Source: Kushneria phyllosphaerae (lineage in GTDB: Bacteria; Pseudomonadota; Gammaproteobacteria; Pseudomonadales; Halomonadaceae). From it: a stretch of DNA of 64,000 bases. The notes under the pieces were generated by a model. That model saw nothing but the letters and a program-made list of their open reading frames with translations, was not told the origin of the DNA and searched no databases. The position numbers and the translations under genes were made by a program. Shown piece by piece: positions 29,050-38,855 of this stretch. The stretch lies in assembly GCF_900312995.1 (NCBI RefSeq), contig NZ_ONZI01000004.1, positions 434,001-498,000 of the forward strand, given 5' to 3'. Every line of letters starts with the position of its first letter. Positions within the stretch are counted from its first letter, which is position 1.

Positions 29050-30333
29050 TCAGAAATTTCCTTTTAACCAGCCCTTGATCCGCGTAATGGTTGAGGAGAG
29101 CCGCTCGTTGTCCTGGCGCTCGGACTGGTAACGTCTTGGCTGCTCATCCCGGCGGGGTTGGGCCGTAGATCGCGAGTAGCGAGAATTCTTCATGCCGTAG
29201 AGTAACAAACCAACGCCGGTCGAATAAATTGGATTACGCACGACATCTGCCAGCCCTCGCACATTCTGCGGACAGGCAATGCGTACCGGCATATGGAATA
29301 TTTCTTCTGCCAGCTCCCCCACCCCTTCCATTCTTGAGGTGCCGCCTGTCAATACGATACCGGCGGCCACCAGATCTTCATACCCACTGCGCCGAAGTTC
29401 CTCACGCACGAGGGTAAAAAGCTCTTCATAGCGAGGCTCTACCACCTCGGCCAGATGTTGTCTGGAAAGATCACGTGCCGGCCGATCGCCGACACTGGGC
29501 ACCTTGATCATTTCGTCGCTGGATGCCAGCTGTGTCAGCGCGCAGGCATACTTGACCTTGATATCCTCGGCATACTGGGTCGGCGTACGCAGTGCCATGG
29601 CAATGTCATTGGTGACCTGATCGCCGGCAATGGGAATGACCGCAGTATGACGTATGGCGCCTTCGGTAAAGACGGCAATATCGGTCGTGCCGCCGCCGAT
29701 ATCCACCATGCAGACCCCCAGCTCACGCTCATCCTCGGTCAGGACGGCATAGCTTGAAGCCAGCTGTTCCAAAATGATGTCATCGACCTCCAGACCGCAG
29801 CGACGCACACACTTTTCGATATTCTGAACGGCGTTGAGTGCCGCTGTCACCAGATGGACCCGCGCTTCAAGACGCACTCCCGACATGCCCAGCGGCTCAC
29901 GGATACCTTCCTGGGTATCGATGGCATATTCCTGCGGCAATACGTGCAGAATTCGCTGACCTTCGGAAATGGCACGTGCCCGGGCGGAATCAATGACACG
30001 ATCGATATCGGACGGCGCCACTTCACGTTCCTTGATGGCCACAACCCCATCGGAATTCATGGAGCTGATATGGCTACCGGCAATACCGACATAGACAGAA
30101 TGTATGTCACATCCTGCCATGAGTTCGGCTTCTTCCACAGCGCGTTGAATAGACTGCACCGTGGATTCAATATTAATGACCACCCCTTTTTTCATGCCAT
30201 GCGAGGGGTGAGAGCCAATGCCGGCAATCTCTATGCCGCCGTCATCGGTGGGTTGCCCAACAATGGCCACAACCTTGGATGTTCCGATATCCAGCCCGAC
30301 TACCATATTGGAAGCGTTGGTTTCTCCTGCCAT
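29050..30333 (-). CDS. ftsA: Cell division protein FtsA
   Basis: FtsA is the actin-like ATPase that tethers FtsZ to the membrane and recruits later divisome proteins. The 427-residue protein shows actin-fold phosphate motifs VVGLDIGTSKVVAIVG and MVDIGGGTTDIAVF and the adenosine motif GIVLTGGTSRMEG. A C-terminal amphipathic helix (ITRIKGWLKGNF) is the membrane-targeting sequence. A 197-nt AT-rich gap, large for this cluster, separates it from ftsQ and probably holds an ftsA-ftsZ promoter. Confidence 0.98.
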   Translation of the reverse strand: MAGETNASNMVVGLDIGTSKVVAIVGQPTDDGGIEIAGIGSHPSHGMKKGVVINIESTVQSIQRAVEEAELMAGCDIHSVYVGIAGSHISSMNSDGVVAIKEREVAPSDIDRVIDSARARAISEGQRILHVLPQEYAIDTQEGIREPLGMSGVRLEARVHLVTAALNAVQNIEKCVRRCGLEVDDIILEQLASSYAVLTEDERELGVCMVDIGGGTTDIAVFTEGAIRHTAVIPIAGDQVTNDIAMALRTPTQYAEDIKVKYACALTQLASSDEMIKVPSVGDRPARDLSRQHLAEVVEPRYEELFTLVREELRRSGYEDLVAAGIVLTGGTSRMEGVGELAEEIFHMPVRIACPQNVRGLADVVRNPIYSTGVGLLLYGMKNSRYSRSTAQPRRDEQPRRYQSERQDNERLSSTITRIKGWLKGNF

Positions 30334-30530
30334 AGGTCGGGCCTACTCCCTGATCAACCTGTTAATACGCACAATTATCTCAATCGCATTCAATTAAAAA
30401 AGAAACTGGCGTAATTACGCATTAATAATACTAAAAAGACTTACCGAGAATACGGTGATTTTAAAGCGAAAGAAATACCCATTTCCCCTCAGGAGCCGTG
30501 TTTTTACGCAACTTAACGAGAACGCTCCAT
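30334..30530 (-). promoter_or_regulatory. AT-rich ftsQ-ftsA intergenic region, likely ftsAZ promoter region
   Basis: This 197-nt gap is visibly AT-richer than anything nearby and interrupts an otherwise overlapping gene series. It includes the perfect 12-bp palindrome GCGTAATTACGC (30409-30420) and several AT-rich hexamers such as TATTCT and TAAAAT that could be -10 elements, though none is paired with a good -35. No ORF longer than ~30 codons is credible. Confidence 0.5.
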
Positions 30531-31256
30531 TTATCCATCCGAATTATCATTTTCGGGGTCATTTTCGCCGTGCCATGCCACCGAAACCCCGTTTGGATAA
30601 CGCAAATCAATATAACGAATATCGTCACGGCTTGCGGAAAGTCCACGCTGCCATGCGGTAATAAAACGCTCAAGTCGCATGTCCAGATCCGTTCGCCCGA
30701 GCATGATCCAGAAATTATTATCGAGCTGTACACGCCAGGCACCACGAGGTTCAAGTCGCAACTGGGTAATGGTCATGTTCAAACGCGCAAACTGCTTTTT
30801 CAGGGCATCATAGTAGGCAAGCACTTCGGGACCACTGCCCTGCGGGCCTGCCAGCCATGGTTTGGTGCCAACATTCTTGATGGGGCCGGCGGCAAAGGGC
30901 TCACCCTGGGCGTTGAGCAATGAACCATCGTTCCACCAGGCCACGGGGCGCTGTTCGTAGAGCTCAAACGTCAGCGCGTTCGGCCATCGCCTTGAAAGAC
31001 GAACATCTTTGAGCCAGGGCACCTGTAGCGCTTCGTTGCGCAGCTGGCCGATATCCACGGACAGCCAGCTTTCTCCGGCAATCAATGGCGAGAGCTGGTC
31101 CTGCAGATAGGCGGCGTTGACATATTCCAGATCACCTCTGATGGACACATGCTCAATGGGCTTGTCCAGCCATATCCAGAGCGTGCGACCACCTGCCACC
31201 AGCAGCGCCACGATGAGAATCAGCCCCAGCAGGCGATTGGAAGTTGCCGTTGTCAT
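30531..31256 (-). CDS. ftsQ: Cell division protein FtsQ
   Basis: FtsQ is a bitopic divisome protein linking FtsA/FtsK to FtsBL. The 241-residue product has one membrane span (LLGLILIVALLVAGGRTLWIW, around 9-29). A POTRA domain follows, starting IEHVSIRGDLEYVN, then the beta domain with PWLKDVRLSRRWPNAL and DLRYPNGVSVAWHG. I chose the ATG at 31256 (MTTATSNRLLG) because it gives a short cytoplasmic tail and clears the murC end by 43 nt. A longer start at 31316 overlapping murC cannot be excluded. The usual neighbours murB and ddlB are absent. Confidence 0.92.
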   Translation of the reverse strand: MTTATSNRLLGLILIVALLVAGGRTLWIWLDKPIEHVSIRGDLEYVNAAYLQDQLSPLIAGESWLSVDIGQLRNEALQVPWLKDVRLSRRWPNALTFELYEQRPVAWWNDGSLLNAQGEPFAAGPIKNVGTKPWLAGPQGSGPEVLAYYDALKKQFARLNMTITQLRLEPRGAWRVQLDNNFWIMLGRTDLDMRLERFITAWQRGLSASRDDIRYIDLRYPNGVSVAWHGENDPENDNSDG

Positions 31257-31299
31257 TGCACGCCCTGCCCCAGATAACAGGCTTTGAAAACCCCGGTCA

Positions 31300-32751
31300 T
31301 TACAGGGCAACTCCATCGAGTCTGAGTTCACTATGGGCCAGCGCAATGCTGATACCACCAATATCGCCGGCACCCTGCGTAATCAGAATGTCGTTGTCAT
31401 CGAGCACGTTGCTCAATATGTCCGCGAGGGCTTCACGACTTTCGACAAAGAGCGGCGAGGTCTGCCCGCGCTGACGAATGGACCCTGCCAGCGCACGCGA
31501 GTCAGCTCCTGTAATGGGCGCTTCACCCGCACTGTAAACATCCAGAAGCAGAAGCTGATCGACCCCTGACAGCACCCGCACGAAATCCTCATAAAGGTCG
31601 TGGGTTCTGGAATAGCGATGCGGCTGATAGACCATGACCAGCCGTCGATCCGGCCAGCCTTCGCGAACTGCACGAATGACCATCTCCACTTCGCGCGGGT
31701 GATGGCCATAGTCGTCCACCAGCATGACCGGCAGGCCATTGTCACCACTGTCAGGCAGTCGGTAGTGGCCCTGAACCTGAAAGCGACGCCCGACGCCTGC
31801 AAACCCTGCCAGCGCCTGGACAATCGAGGCGTCGCTTACGCCGGCGTCCGTGGCAACTGCAATGGCGGCCATGGCATTAAGCGCATTATGCCGACCGGGC
31901 ATGGCGAGTCGAACGTTGATGGCGTCATGTGGCGCAGGTCGACACGCTACAAAGGAGACGGTATCGCCCTTTTGAGAGAAATCGGTAATCCGGTAGTCGG
32001 CTTCCTCGTCGAAGCCGTAGGTGACGAACTGACGCTGAATTCTGGGCAACAGCTCACGCACGACCGGATCATCAAGGCAGACAATGGCCAGACCGTAAAA
32101 GGGCAGGTTATGCAGGAATTCGATAAAGGTATCCTGCAAACGCCCGAAGTCCCCTTCGTAGGTCGCCATGTGATCGGCATCAATATTGGTCACAATGGAC
32201 GTCATGGGTTGAAGGTGCAGAAAGGAAGCATCGGACTCGTCCGCTTCGGCCACCAGATACTCGCCCTCCCCCAGTTTGGCGTTGCTGCCGGCACTAGTCA
32301 GGCGACCGCCGATCACGAATGTGGGATCAAGACCGCCTTCGGCCAGCAGTGTTGCCGTAAGACTGGTGGTGGTGGTCTTGCCATGAGTGCCTGCCACGGC
32401 AATGCCGTGACGAAAGCGCATCAGCTCGGCCAGCATCTCGGCGCGGCGCACCACCGGCACCCGATGTTCGCGCGCGGTCATGACTTCAGGGTTGGTCGGG
32501 TCCACGGCACTGGAGACCACCACCACGTCAGCGTCACGCACATTATCGCCATGATGGCCTATGGCCACGCGAATACCGCACTGGCGCAGATGCGCCACCA
32601 CCTGTGACTCGCGCAGGTCACTGCCGCTGACGCAAAACCCCTGATTGGCCAGCACTTCGGCAATACCGCACATGCCGGAGCCGCCAATGCCCACAAAATG
32701 AATACAACGGATACGCCGCATACCGCTGCGTGCCTGCACCTGATTACTCAA
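31300..32751 (-). CDS. murC: UDP-N-acetylmuramate--L-alanine ligase
   Basis: MurC adds the first amino acid, L-Ala, to UDP-MurNAc in the cytosol. The 483-residue protein has the UDP-binding [20 protein letters not shown] near the N-terminus, P-loop [14 protein letters not shown], and [13 protein letters not shown] and YQPHRYSRT in the C-terminal domains. I place the start at TTG 32751, because GGAG lies 7 nt upstream and the codon overlaps the murG stop (TTGAGTAA). The ATG at 32721 has a poorer Shine-Dalgarno and would give 473 residues. Confidence 0.95.
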   Translation of the reverse strand: MSNQVQARSGMRRIRCIHFVGIGGSGMCGIAEVLANQGFCVSGSDLRESQVVAHLRQCGIRVAIGHHGDNVRDADVVVVSSAVDPTNPEVMTAREHRVPVVRRAEMLAELMRFRHGIAVAGTHGKTTTTSLTATLLAEGGLDPTFVIGGRLTSAGSNAKLGEGEYLVAEADESDASFLHLQPMTSIVTNIDADHMATYEGDFGRLQDTFIEFLHNLPFYGLAIVCLDDPVVRELLPRIQRQFVTYGFDEEADYRITDFSQKGDTVSFVACRPAPHDAINVRLAMPGRHNALNAMAAIAVATDAGVSDASIVQALAGFAGVGRRFQVQGHYRLPDSGDNGLPVMLVDDYGHHPREVEMVIRAVREGWPDRRLVMVYQPHRYSRTHDLYEDFVRVLSGVDQLLLLDVYSAGEAPITGADSRALAGSIRQRGQTSPLFVESREALADILSNVLDDNDILITQGAGDIGGISIALAHSELRLDGVAL

Positions 32752-33832
32752 AACCTGTCTCCATACAGCCCTGGGCCATGATGTCGGTCGCCTCCAGCTG
32801 CGCCACGCTTCTGGCACACCGCCCCATTTCCAGCAGCCGATGCGCATCCAGCAATTCGGCAAGCGTATCGCTCAATGTCTGCACGCTCATCTGCGTCTGG
32901 GGAATCAACTGCGCCGCACCGGCCTTGACCAGATAGTTTGCATTGATGGTCTGGTGATCATCCACGGCATGTGGAAACGGCACCAGAAGCGATGCCCTGC
33001 CCGCTGCGGCCAGCTCGGTCACCGTCAGCGCACCGCTGCGACAGACCACCAGATCCGCCCATTTATAGGCCTGTGCCATGTCACCAATAAAATCGGAAAC
33101 GTTTGCCTCGACACCGGCCGCCTGGTAGGCAGCCACTGTCGCGACATCCTTGTTTTTCCCGGCCTGATGGCGCACCTCGGGTCGGGCCTCGGCTGCCATC
33201 AGGCCCAGCGCTGCGGGAACCCGCTCATTGAGCACCTGCGCCCCCAGTGACCCGCCAACGACCAGCAATCTGAGCGGACGTCCCGTCAGCATTTCTGCCT
33301 CACGAGGCGCCGCGCCGATATCGGCAATCTCCTGACGTACGGGATTGCCGATCACGATCGGATGGCGCGCCTCGTCAAAGGCGCCCGGAAAGGCGGCATA
33401 AACGCGACGAGCCAACCGGGCCAGCGCCTTGTTGGTCATCCCCGGCAGCGCATTCTGCTCGTGAATGACCAGCGGCCTTTTCATTAGCCAGGCGGCCAGC
33501 CCGCCAGGACCGCTTGCAAAACCGCCCAGCCCGACCACCAGCGAGACATCCAGTGATCTGATGATCCGACGCGCCTGGGCGACAGCCTTCCACAGTCGCC
33601 AGGGCGCCTTGAACCAGCCCAGCATCCCATTACCGCGCAGCCCGACGATCGACACATGATGCAGCGGGATACCGGCTTCGGGCACCAGCGTGTTTTCAAT
33701 ACCACGCGGTGTGCCCAGCCAATGTATCTCGACGCCTTGTGCCTGCAGCGCACGCGCCAGAGAGAGCGCGGGTACGACGTGACCGCCGGTGCCCCCGGCC
33801 ATGATCAGTGCCCTTTTGGGCCGCGCGGTCAT
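32744..33832 (-). CDS. murG: Lipid II synthase (UDP-GlcNAc transferase) MurG
   Basis: MurG transfers GlcNAc to lipid I on the inner face of the membrane, making lipid II. The 362-residue GT-B fold protein has the first G-loop [13 protein letters not shown] and the second [13 protein letters not shown]. The UDP-GlcNAc pocket reads [33 protein letters not shown]. Its ATG overlaps the ftsW stop by 4 nt and its end overlaps murC, so translation is likely coupled. Confidence 0.98.
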   Translation of the reverse strand: MTARPKRALIMAGGTGGHVVPALSLARALQAQGVEIHWLGTPRGIENTLVPEAGIPLHHVSIVGLRGNGMLGWFKAPWRLWKAVAQARRIIRSLDVSLVVGLGGFASGPGGLAAWLMKRPLVIHEQNALPGMTNKALARLARRVYAAFPGAFDEARHPIVIGNPVRQEIADIGAAPREAEMLTGRPLRLLVVGGSLGAQVLNERVPAALGLMAAEARPEVRHQAGKNKDVATVAAYQAAGVEANVSDFIGDMAQAYKWADLVVCRSGALTVTELAAAGRASLLVPFPHAVDDHQTINANYLVKAGAAQLIPQTQMSVQTLSDTLAELLDAHRLLEMGRCARSVAQLEATDIMAQGCMETGFE

Positions 33833-35007
33833 GCCGGCACCTCCGCAGCTTCACTGCGAGAACGCTTGCGGGCAGCGCGACGACGGCCCCGTGTTTCACC
33901 ATCGACCCGCAACAGCACGCCGACCATGGCACCACTGACCATCAGACTCGAGCCACCATAGCTCAAAAGCGGCAGGGTCAAACCCTTGGTGGGCAAGAGT
34001 CCGGCATTGACCGCCACATTAATAAAGGACTGCGACGCAAAAATGATGCCTATTCCGTAGCAGACATAGGCCGCAAAAAGATGACCGCTTTCCTCGGCAT
34101 TACGACCAATGCGAAAACAGCGATACACCAGAATGGCAAAAAGTGCGACCGCGCCCACGGCGCCCAGCATGCCCAGCTCTTCTGCCAGCACTGAAAATAC
34201 GAAATCGGTATGCGCCTCGGGCAAATAAAAGAGTTTCTGGACGCTATTACCAAGCCCCAGCCCGCTCCAGCCACCGCGCCCGAAAGCGATCAGGGCCTGG
34301 GTCAGCTGATACCCCGACCCATACTGATTGGCCCATGGATCAAGAAAGCTGGAGATACGGGCAAGGCGATAGGGTTCCGAGATGGCGACAAAGGCGCCAA
34401 GGGTCACCACACCGCCAGCCAGCAGTATAAAACGCCAAAGCGATGCCCCTGCCAGCAGCAAAACACCCATGGTGGCTGCCAGCATCACGACCGCGGCACC
34501 ATAGTCCGGCTCCAGAATCAGCAGGATGCTCAGTGAAAAGGTCAGCATCAGTGGGGCCATGAAGCCCCACCAGCTACGCCTCAACCGCGTCAGATGACGT
34601 TCGGTATAACCCGCGACATAGATAATCAGACAGAACTTGGCGACCTCCGAGGCCTGAAGGTTGATGGGGCCAAGATGAATCCAGCGGCGACTGCCGTTGA
34701 CCTCTCGACCCACGATCAATACGGCAGCCAGCAGGATGGCTGCGATAAGCAACAGTGTGGGGCCATTGGCGCGCCACCACACCGACGGGATCCGCATGAC
34801 CAGAAGCGCAATGCTCATGGAGGCCAGAACAAAAATTCCATGGCGAATACTGTAATACCAGGGGTTGCCGGTCTGGCTACTGGCGACTTCCGTTGATGCG
34901 GACGTCACCATGATCCAGCCAATAACCATCAGCGTAATGGCGGAAAGAACCAGCCAGCCATCGATGGCATGGCGCTCGGTGGAAAAACGTTCTGCCAGAG
35001 GTTTCAT
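33829..35007 (-). CDS. ftsW: SEDS peptidoglycan polymerase FtsW
   Basis: FtsW is the septal SEDS glycosyltransferase that works with FtsI. The 392-residue protein has ten or so membrane helices. SEDS landmarks include VNGSRRWIHLGPINLQASEVAK, the LEPDYGAAVVM segment with the catalytic-region Asp, and the C-terminal GLLPTKGLTLPLLSYGGSS. The ATG at 35007 overlaps the murD stop (ATGA). A GTG five codons upstream (35022) is an alternative, but neither has a strong Shine-Dalgarno. Confidence 0.97.
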   Translation of the reverse strand: MKPLAERFSTERHAIDGWLVLSAITLMVIGWIMVTSASTEVASSQTGNPWYYSIRHGIFVLASMSIALLVMRIPSVWWRANGPTLLLIAAILLAAVLIVGREVNGSRRWIHLGPINLQASEVAKFCLIIYVAGYTERHLTRLRRSWWGFMAPLMLTFSLSILLILEPDYGAAVVMLAATMGVLLLAGASLWRFILLAGGVVTLGAFVAISEPYRLARISSFLDPWANQYGSGYQLTQALIAFGRGGWSGLGLGNSVQKLFYLPEAHTDFVFSVLAEELGMLGAVGAVALFAILVYRCFRIGRNAEESGHLFAAYVCYGIGIIFASQSFINVAVNAGLLPTKGLTLPLLSYGGSSLMVSGAMVGVLLRVDGETRGRRRAARKRSRSEAAEVPA

Positions 35008-36386
35008 GAGTGAGGCTGCCACTGTTTAAGCCACGCACAGAAGACGTCTCCGCGCGCTTCGAAGTTATCGAACTGATCAAGACTGGCGCAGGCAGGAGAC
35101 AACAGTACAGCGTCATCCGGCTGCGCCATGTCCATCGCATGTTGCATGGCCTGCTCGAGCGTGTCCACGACCACGACCGGCAACGTGCCTTCCAGAGCGC
35201 GCGCCAGCCGAGCCCGATCGCGCCCATACACCACGGCAGCCCGGCCGTAACGCCCAAGTGGCTCGGCCAGTGGCGTAAAGTCGGCGCCCTTCCCCACACC
35301 GCCAGCCAGCAGAATCAATTGCCCGGCCAGGGTCACGCCGATGCCCTCGATGGCCGCCAGTGTGGCCCCCACGTTGGTGCCCTTGGAATCGTTGATCCAG
35401 GTCACCCCATGAAGGTCGGCAACCCGCTGCGCCCGATGTGGCAGACCCGCAAAATGCGCCACGGTCTCGATCATGATGTCGCATGACCAGCCGGCTTCAT
35501 GGCCGACCGCCAGCGCTGCCAGAACGTTAAGCAGGTTGTGCTGTCCGGGCATCATCACATCGTGCGCGGCCATGACCGCCTGCTCGCCTCTCATGAGCCA
35601 GACATCGTTATCGCGGCGCCCAAGCCCCCAGTCACTTTCGCGGCCTGGCAGATCACTACCAAAGGAAAGTGTGCGGCCGGGCCTGATCGTGTCACAAGGG
35701 GTGGTGGCGGGATCATCACGATTGACGATACCGGCGCCGGCACCCTTGAAGATCTGCTGTTTGGCGTGGGCATAGCCGGCCATACCGTCATGTCGGTCCA
35801 GATGATCACTGCTGAGATTAAGATGAACGGCAATATCAGCGCCCAGCTGCGGCGTCGTTTCCAGCTGAAAGGACGAAAGCTCCAGCACGAAGCATGCCGC
35901 CTCCGGCCGCTGCGCCAGAAGGGTCAGCGCCGGCGTCCCCAGATTACCGCCCACCGCCACATCAATACCGCAGGCGCGCGCCATGTCACCGACAAGTGTC
36001 GTGACCGTTGACTTGGCGTTGGAGCCGGTAATGGCAATCAGCATTGGCCGCTGCGCCCGCTCGCCCAACGCCTCTACAAAAAGAGCCGTCTCGCCCACGA
36101 TCTCGGGGCCGGACCGTGGCAGACCGGGCGTACGGACATCCACTCCGGGGCTCAGGATGATTCTTCCGGCGTTTTGAAGTTCCAGCTCGCCAAGATCACC
36201 GCAGTGCACCTCGATGTCCGGATAAAGACGCTGAAACTCGACAAGTCCGGACGGTTGCGTACGGGTGTCCGCCATGACGAAGGGCTCGCCACGACGGGTC
36301 AGATGCTCTGCAATGGCAAGCCCCGAACGGCCCAGTCCGACAACAACGGTTTGGTGAGATCCGATCAACACGTCAGGCGCGGCCAT
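35004..36386 (-). CDS. murD: UDP-N-acetylmuramoyl-L-alanine--D-glutamate ligase
   Basis: MurD adds D-Glu to UDP-MurNAc-L-Ala. The 460-residue protein has an N-terminal Rossmann-like UDP-binding domain (VVVGLGRSGLAIAEHL) and the ATP loop AITGSNAKSTVTTLVG near residue 117. The segments NLSSDHLDRH and WINDSKGTNVGA are typical of Mur ligases. It begins one nt after mraY and overlaps ftsW by 4 nt. Confidence 0.98.
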   Translation of the reverse strand: MAAPDVLIGSHQTVVVGLGRSGLAIAEHLTRRGEPFVMADTRTQPSGLVEFQRLYPDIEVHCGDLGELELQNAGRIILSPGVDVRTPGLPRSGPEIVGETALFVEALGERAQRPMLIAITGSNAKSTVTTLVGDMARACGIDVAVGGNLGTPALTLLAQRPEAACFVLELSSFQLETTPQLGADIAVHLNLSSDHLDRHDGMAGYAHAKQQIFKGAGAGIVNRDDPATTPCDTIRPGRTLSFGSDLPGRESDWGLGRRDNDVWLMRGEQAVMAAHDVMMPGQHNLLNVLAALAVGHEAGWSCDIMIETVAHFAGLPHRAQRVADLHGVTWINDSKGTNVGATLAAIEGIGVTLAGQLILLAGGVGKGADFTPLAEPLGRYGRAAVVYGRDRARLARALEGTLPVVVVDTLEQAMQHAMDMAQPDDAVLLSPACASLDQFDNFEARGDVFCAWLKQWQPHS

Positions 36387-36387
36387 G

Positions 36388-37470
36388 TCAGCGAATTTTC
36401 AGGGTGGCCAGGCCCAGCAGGACCAGCACCACGGTAATGATCCAGAAGCGGATGATGACGCGCGGCTCGGGCCACCCCTTCAATTCAAAATGGTGATGCA
36501 GCGGCGCCATGCGAAAGACACGTCGCCCGGTCAGCTTGAAGGAGGCCACCTGCACAATCACCGAGACGGTCTCCATGACAAAGACACCGCCCATGATGAA
36601 CAGCACGATTTCCTGTCGAACAGCCACGGCCACCACGCCCAGAGCTGCCCCGAGCGCCAGTGCACCAACGTCCCCCATGAACACCTGAGCGGGATAGGTA
36701 TTGAACCAGAGAAAGCCCAGCCCTGCGCCAATGATGGTGCCGCAAAATACGGCCATTTCACCGGCGCCGGGCACCGAGGGAATGTGAAGATACTCGGCAA
36801 ACATGGCGTTACCACTGGCGTAGGCAAAAACGCCCAGCCCCATGGCCACCAGCACGGTCGGCATGATGGCCAGTCCATCCAGCCCATCGGTCAGGTTGAC
36901 AGCATTGGAGCTGCCCACGATGACCAGATACGTCAGCAAAATAAAAAAGGGCCCCAGCTGAATCACGACACTCTTGAAAAAGGGCACGATCAGACTGGTT
37001 TCTACAGGAGACGCCGCCGTGGCATAGAGGGCCACGGCTACAGCCAGCCCGATCACCGACTGCCACAAATATTTCCATTTGGCCGGCAGCCCACGAGGGT
37101 TCTTTTCGACCACCTTGCGATAGTCATCGACCCAGCCGATCGCCCCGAAGCCCAGCGTTACCAGCAGCACCAGCCAGACATAGTGATTGCCCAGATCCGC
37201 CCACAGCAGCGTGGAGATGGCAATCGACAACAAGATCATGACGCCGCCCATGGTGGGCGTACCGGCCTTGGACAGATGCGATTGCGGACCGTCGTCACGA
37301 ATGGCCTGACCGATCTGACCGGCGACCAGACGGCGAATGACCCAGGGGCCGATCATCAATGACAGCAGAAGTGCCGTCAGCGTGGCCAGAATCATTCGCA
37401 GGGTCAGATAACCAAAAACGCTGAAGCTGGTTTGAAAGGAAGACAGCAGTTCGGCAAGAAAAAGCAACAT
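36388..37470 (-). CDS. mraY: Phospho-N-acetylmuramoyl-pentapeptide transferase
   Basis: MraY moves phospho-MurNAc-pentapeptide to undecaprenyl phosphate to form lipid I. The 360-residue polytopic membrane protein (same length as E. coli) carries the catalytic aspartates in [12 protein letters not shown] and [14 protein letters not shown] and the HHHFELKGW motif of the cytoplasmic loop. It overlaps murF by one base (TAATG), implying coupled translation. Confidence 0.98.
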   Translation of the reverse strand: MLLFLAELLSSFQTSFSVFGYLTLRMILATLTALLLSLMIGPWVIRRLVAGQIGQAIRDDGPQSHLSKAGTPTMGGVMILLSIAISTLLWADLGNHYVWLVLLVTLGFGAIGWVDDYRKVVEKNPRGLPAKWKYLWQSVIGLAVAVALYATAASPVETSLIVPFFKSVVIQLGPFFILLTYLVIVGSSNAVNLTDGLDGLAIMPTVLVAMGLGVFAYASGNAMFAEYLHIPSVPGAGEMAVFCGTIIGAGLGFLWFNTYPAQVFMGDVGALALGAALGVVAVAVRQEIVLFIMGGVFVMETVSVIVQVASFKLTGRRVFRMAPLHHHFELKGWPEPRVIIRFWIITVVLVLLGLATLKIR

Positions 37471-38855
37471 TATGAGTAATCACCTGAAGATTCTGATCGA
37501 AGTGCGTTGACCAGACGGTCCATCCCGGCACTGAGGGATCCCTTGATCAGCACGCTGGCATTTGCAGGCAGCGCGTGATGTGCAAACTCGATCAGTGATG
37601 CCCAGTCATCGAAATGGCGTCCGCGCTCACCAAAGGCCGTTGATATCGCTCTGGCAGGCTCGCCAATCGTGACCATATGATCAATATCGAGATTGCGGGC
37701 ATACTGACCCAGCGCCTCATGGGCCTGCGCGCTGTAACGCCCCAGCTCGCCCATGGCACCCAGAAAGCACCACCTGGGTCCGGGCCGCTGCGCCAGAGTA
37801 TCCAGTGAGGCGCGCATGGCACCGGGGTTGGCGTTGTAGCTGTCATCGATCAGCGTGGCACCGCGAATGCCTACGATCATCACCATTCGCCGGGCCACGC
37901 CCTCGGCTCCGTTCAGTCCTGCCAGTATGCACGCAGGCTCACAGTCCATGGCATGCGCCACGGCGGCGGCACCCAGCGCATTCATGACGTTATGTCGCCC
38001 CATCAGCGGCAGCGCTACTCGCCCCAGCGCATCGCCATCGATGGTGAGCGTAAACTGATAAAACCCTTCATCACTGACCATGTCGATGGCCTGAACGCGG
38101 GCGGGCACATCAATCCCGAAATCCAGAATGTCATGCTGAGAGGCCAGCGCCGCCCAGACGGTATAAAAACGATCGTTACGATTAAGGACCGCCACGCCCT
38201 CTGTCGATAGTCCTGACAGGATTTCCGCCTTGGCCTGAGCGATATGGCCGGCGCTGCCAAACTCACCGATATGGGCGTCAGTGACATTATTGATCAGCAC
38301 CACATCCGGGCCTGCCAGCGCCGTCGTCCAGGCAATTTCGCCGGTATGGTTGGCACCGGCTTCGATGACTGCCTGCTGACATCGATCATCCAGCTGCAAA
38401 AGCGTCAGTGGCACCCCGATATCGTTATTGAGATTGCCGCGGGTGGCGTGGGTTGGCGCACTGCGCGACAGGATCGCTTCACACAGGGCGCGCACGGTGG
38501 TCTTGCCACTGTTGCCCGTAATGGCCGCCAGCCGGCCCTGCCACTGAAGACGGTGATGACGCGCCAGCAGTCCGAGTGCCAGCCGCGTGTCGGCAACGAC
38601 CAGTTGCGCAATGCCGGTCGTGCCCGGCGCATCGACAATGACCGCAATGGCGCCCCGGTCCCGGGCCATTTCGAGAAAGTCATGACCATCGAAGCGCTCA
38701 CCACGAAGGGCCAGAAACACATCCCCCGGTTGCAGGCTGCGGGTGTCGGTCACGATACGACAGGCATCTGCGCGCGCAAAATCGCCCCGCGGATCGATAA
38801 CGGCATCGGCAGTCAAACGCAGTGCTTTAATGATGTTGGCCGGTGTATCACTCAT
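37470..38855 (-). CDS. murF: UDP-N-acetylmuramoyl-tripeptide--D-alanyl-D-alanine ligase
   Basis: MurF completes the pentapeptide by adding D-Ala-D-Ala. The 461-residue protein starts [14 protein letters not shown], with [17 protein letters not shown], the P-loop [16 protein letters not shown] and [12 protein letters not shown]. The ATG at 38855 overlaps the murE stop by 8 nt; the longer frame upstream only reads murE out of phase. The D-Ala-D-Ala ligase supplying its substrate is not in the window. Confidence 0.97.
   Translation of the reverse strand: MSDTPANIIKALRLTADAVIDPRGDFARADACRIVTDTRSLQPGDVFLALRGERFDGHDFLEMARDRGAIAVIVDAPGTTGIAQLVVADTRLALGLLARHHRLQWQGRLAAITGNSGKTTVRALCEAILSRSAPTHATRGNLNNDIGVPLTLLQLDDRCQQAVIEAGANHTGEIAWTTALAGPDVVLINNVTDAHIGEFGSAGHIAQAKAEILSGLSTEGVAVLNRNDRFYTVWAALASQHDILDFGIDVPARVQAIDMVSDEGFYQFTLTIDGDALGRVALPLMGRHNVMNALGAAAVAHAMDCEPACILAGLNGAEGVARRMVMIVGIRGATLIDDSYNANPGAMRASLDTLAQRPGPRWCFLGAMGELGRYSAQAHEALGQYARNLDIDHMVTIGEPARAISTAFGERGRHFDDWASLIEFAHHALPANASVLIKGSLSAGMDRLVNALRSESSGDYS

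Noticed and set aside
31600-32607. 335-codon plus-strand frame opposite murC
   Set aside because: Shadow of murC; His- and Gly-rich composition comes from complementing Mur ligase codons.
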